In this document: positions 5,355 through 6,926 of the stretch, in pieces
Layout of the letters: every line of letters begins with the position of its first letter
Numbering within the stretch: the first letter of the stretch is position 1
Source of the DNA: Thermoprotei archaeon
Lineage (GTDB): Archaea; Thermoproteota; Thermoprotei_A; Sulfolobales; Ignisphaeraceae
Direction: 5' to 3'
Assembly (NCBI GenBank): GCA_003661865.1
Contig: QMWY01000054.1
Location: forward strand, 1 to 6,926
DNA length: 6,926 bases
Program-made: the position numbers and the translations under genes
The notes under the pieces: model-generated
Databases searched by the model: none
Told to the model about the DNA's origin: nothing
The model's input: the letters and a program-made list of their open reading frames with translations, nothing else

Positions 5355-5867
5355 GTGGGCGGCTTGGCGTACTACGAGGGCATAAGGGTTCCTTGGGTTC
5401 CCACCCGCGAGGAGCTCCTCGACTACATAATGAGCCTCGCCAAGGTTAGGCGCGGCGACATATTCTACGACCTCGGCTGCGGCGATGGAAGGGTCGTTAT
5501 AAGGGCCGTTAAGGAGGGGGCGTCGAAGGGTGTATGCGTAGAGCTCAACACGTCCCTTCTCGAGAAAGCGCGTGAGAACGCTAGGAATGAGGGGCTTGAG
5601 GAGCTCATAGAGTTCGTAAACGAGGACTTCTTCAACGTTGACCTCTCCGAGGCGACGGTTATCTACATGTACCTGCTTACCTCGGTTAACCGTGCCCTTA
5701 GACCGAAGCTTGAGCGTGAGCTTAGAGAAGGCACTAGGGTCGTAACGCTAGACTTCGAGATCCCGGGGTGGAGACCCATACAGGTAGTTAAGGTATCCCT
5801 CCCGACGAGGATAGCGACACTCTACCTATACGTGAAGGGGATCAGCGATTCTCCATCTCCTGGCTAG
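5355..5867 (+). CDS. aKMT-like protein-lysine methyltransferase (SAM-dependent)
   Basis: This 170-residue class I methyltransferase closely resembles the crenarchaeal protein-lysine methyltransferase aKMT, a broad-specificity enzyme that methylates chromatin proteins such as Cren7 and many others. The order matches: RVPWVPTREELL (11-22), SAM motif I YDLGCGDGRV (38-47) with the acidic ribose contact Glu63 in VCVELN, NEDFFNVDLSEATVIYMYLLTSVN (89-112), PKLERELREGTRVV (117-130), FEIPGW (134-139) and TLYLYV near the end. It has no membrane or signal segment. The start is GTG 5355 with GGAG 7 bases before it. TTG 5364 behind GGTGG is an alternative that shortens it by three residues. The ATG at 5351 is in another frame. 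The last 26 bases overlap the convergent ESCRT-III gene, so the final eight residues (SDSPSPG and the one before) are encoded opposite its C-terminus and are probably unconserved. Confidence 0.9.
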   Translation: MGGLAYYEGIRVPWVPTREELLDYIMSLAKVRRGDIFYDLGCGDGRVVIRAVKEGASKGVCVELNTSLLEKARENARNEGLEELIEFVNEDFFNVDLSEATVIYMYLLTSVNRALRPKLERELREGTRVVTLDFEIPGWRPIQVVKVSLPTRIATLYLYVKGISDSPSPG

Positions 5868-6387
5868 CCACCAGCGCCTCTGCCTCCCTCAGAATCCTCT
5901 TAGCCTCCTCAGAGACCACGGACTTGCTGGGTGCGTAGCCAGCGCTTCTCGAAACCTCAACTAGCTCACGGCTAGCCCTATCAACCTCGTCGACAACAAC
6001 GCCGAACTGCGGCATCTTGTACACGAGGCTCCTCTTCAGCTCTCGGACCACCTGCGACGCCAGCGCGGCCGCCTCGAATATGGAGCCTGCCACGACGAGG
6101 GTTTCAAGCCTTATGAGGAGCCTCTCCAGGAGCGCTGATACGTAACGTAGGTGGGCCTCGACAACCTCGTAGCTCCTCGCCTCCTTGAAGAGGCGTGCCG
6201 CGTAGCTTTCTCCAAACCTTTCCCGTATCACCCTAGCCCTTTCCAGAAGCCTTGCCCTGCTCCTCCTAACGACCTCGGCGTTGTTTTCTACTCTCAGCTT
6301 TAGCTCCTTCAGGAGCGCCATCACTAGCATGAGTTTAGCGCGGAACCTCCTTGTATCTATCTCCTCTCTGCACCCCCTCTTGAACAC
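5842..6387 (-). CDS. ESCRT-III / CdvB-family protein (short CdvB paralog)
   Basis: This 181-residue, highly charged, fully helical protein has the archaeal Snf7/ESCRT-III pattern. Long helices cover about 12-53 and 58-100, and the hallmark LLIRLETLVVAG (90-101) is followed by ALASQVVRELKRSLVYKMPQFG and VVDEVDRASRELVEVSRSAG (131-150). The tail SEEAKRILREAEALVASQ (159-176) resembles the EEAxxILxEA helix of CdvB paralogs. CdvB proteins polymerise on membranes with CdvA and the ATPase CdvC/Vps4 during division and vesicle release. The length fits a CdvB1/2/3-type paralog better than full CdvB, since I see no long wing-helix tail; the exact class is undecided. GTG 6387 is chosen; AGGG lies 8 bases before it, and the open frame back to the stop of the upstream hydrolase contains no other start codon. 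It is probably co-transcribed with that hydrolase. Confidence 0.82.
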   Translation of the reverse strand: MFKRGCREEIDTRRFRAKLMLVMALLKELKLRVENNAEVVRRSRARLLERARVIRERFGESYAARLFKEARSYEVVEAHLRYVSALLERLLIRLETLVVAGSIFEAAALASQVVRELKRSLVYKMPQFGVVVDEVDRASRELVEVSRSAGYAPSKSVVSEEAKRILREAEALVASQEMENR

Positions 6388-6411
6388 CTCCCATGCCCTA
6401 GCTGTGATCCT

Positions 6412-6926
6412 CTAGGTGAAGTAGGGGGTATAAGCCTCTAGGCTCAACCCCTGCTCCTCCCCAAGCGCGATCCTGAACGCCTCAAAACTCCTCTCTACGG
6501 AGATCCTGAACCTTATGCAGACGTTGCCCTTATACACCCTCTGCGCCTCGGGATCCGCCTCAACTACGTCCTTAACCGTGCAGCGGGTACCGCATCTGCT
6601 GAGCACCCTAATCCACCTCAGCACCTGAGCACCGTGTCTCTGTAGCGTGCGCTTAGAGGACTCAACAACGCCCGTATGGGCGTAGGCTATGAAGAGCGCC
6701 CCCATATTAAGAAGCCTTACAAGGCTATCTAGGTACATCACGAGCCTTATGCGTGGTGGTGAAACAGGTATCACCGCATCTACCTCGGGTACGTACCCCC
6801 CACCCGCATCCCCGGGGAACAGCAGATGTTCGCGGGGCAGGTACAGCGCCTGGTGGTGAGGGGCATGTCCGGGTGTGTGGATGAAGCAGAGCCTCTCACC
6901 GCCTATATCAACGCATTCACCATCGC
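6412..6926 (-). CDS. Metallo-beta-lactamase-fold hydrolase, C-terminal part (5'-partial)
   Basis: The minus frame is open from the TAG at 6412-6414 to the right edge (first whole codon at 6924), giving 170 visible residues of a glyoxalase II-like metallo-beta-lactamase protein. FIHTPGHAPHHQALYL carries a metal His at visible residue 20. LLFPGDAGG holds the bridging Asp39, and FIAYAHTG the final His83. The HxHxDH motif must lie off the edge. After His83 comes an approximately 85-residue helical extension (VLRWIRVLSRCGTRCTVKD and on), similar in placement to the C-terminal domain of LACTB2-like hydrolases. The GTG at 6774 is internal, since essential motifs precede it. Substrate is unknown. The gene ends 24 bases before the ESCRT-III start and in the same reading frame as it. 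Confidence 0.88.
   Translation of the reverse strand, partial: DGECVDIGGERLCFIHTPGHAPHHQALYLPREHLLFPGDAGGGYVPEVDAVIPVSPPRIRLVMYLDSLVRLLNMGALFIAYAHTGVVESSKRTLQRHGAQVLRWIRVLSRCGTRCTVKDVVEADPEAQRVYKGNVCIRFRISVERSFEAFRIALGEEQGLSLEAYTPYFT

Noticed and set aside
6772..6774. GTG as the start of the right-edge hydrolase
   Set aside because: The conserved TPGHAPHH and FPGD motifs lie before it in an uninterrupted frame to the window edge.

Overview
The window comes from a compact archaeal genome, most likely a hyperthermophilic crenarchaeon. The evidence is the combination of an ESCRT-III/CdvB-type protein, an aKMT-like lysine methyltransferase, a FAU-1/AU-1 RNA-binding protein, a UPF0147 protein and an AbrB-PhoU fusion. 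Codon use is rich in AGG, ATA and CTA, starts are often GTG or TTG, and TATA boxes lie about 25 bases before the expected transcript starts. Cdv division genes argue against Thermoproteales. Desulfurococcales or a relative is my inference; I cannot name the species.

Layout. 1-817: 3' part of a ribokinase-like PfkB kinase (+), start off the left edge. 818-1028: non-coding, with a 12-bp palindrome, an inverted repeat, C/D-box-like motifs and the promoter of the next gene. 1029-2015: AbrB-PhoU regulator (+). 2012-3445: fau-1 (-), converging on it and sharing a CTAG double stop. 3520-3843: UPF0147 (-). 3962-4612: UlaG-like metallo-hydrolase (+), divergent from UPF0147, apparently starting at CTG. 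4622-4810: 62-aa ribbon-helix-helix (RHH) protein (-). 4968-5294: 108-aa RHH protein with a coiled-coil tail (+), divergent from the first across a 157-base gap holding palindromes. 5355-5867: aKMT-like methyltransferase (+). 5842-6387: short ESCRT-III/CdvB paralog (-), overlapping it tail to tail. 6412-6926: C-terminal part of a second metallo-beta-lactamase-fold protein (-), running off the right edge and probably co-transcribed with the ESCRT-III gene.

The genes alternate in strand. All three tail-to-tail junctions are extremely tight (4-base overlap, 9-base gap, 26-base overlap), leaving no room for separate terminators. Themes are RNA handling (fau-1), chromatin/protein methylation (aKMT), membrane remodelling or division (ESCRT-III) and small DNA-binding regulators. 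They do not form one obvious pathway. There is no tRNA, rRNA, CRISPR array, insertion sequence or clear sign of recent transfer. The most testable novelties are the divergent RHH pair with its palindromes, the CTG start, the inverted repeat over the phoU-like promoter, and the ESCRT-III gene coupled to a hydrolase and facing aKMT.
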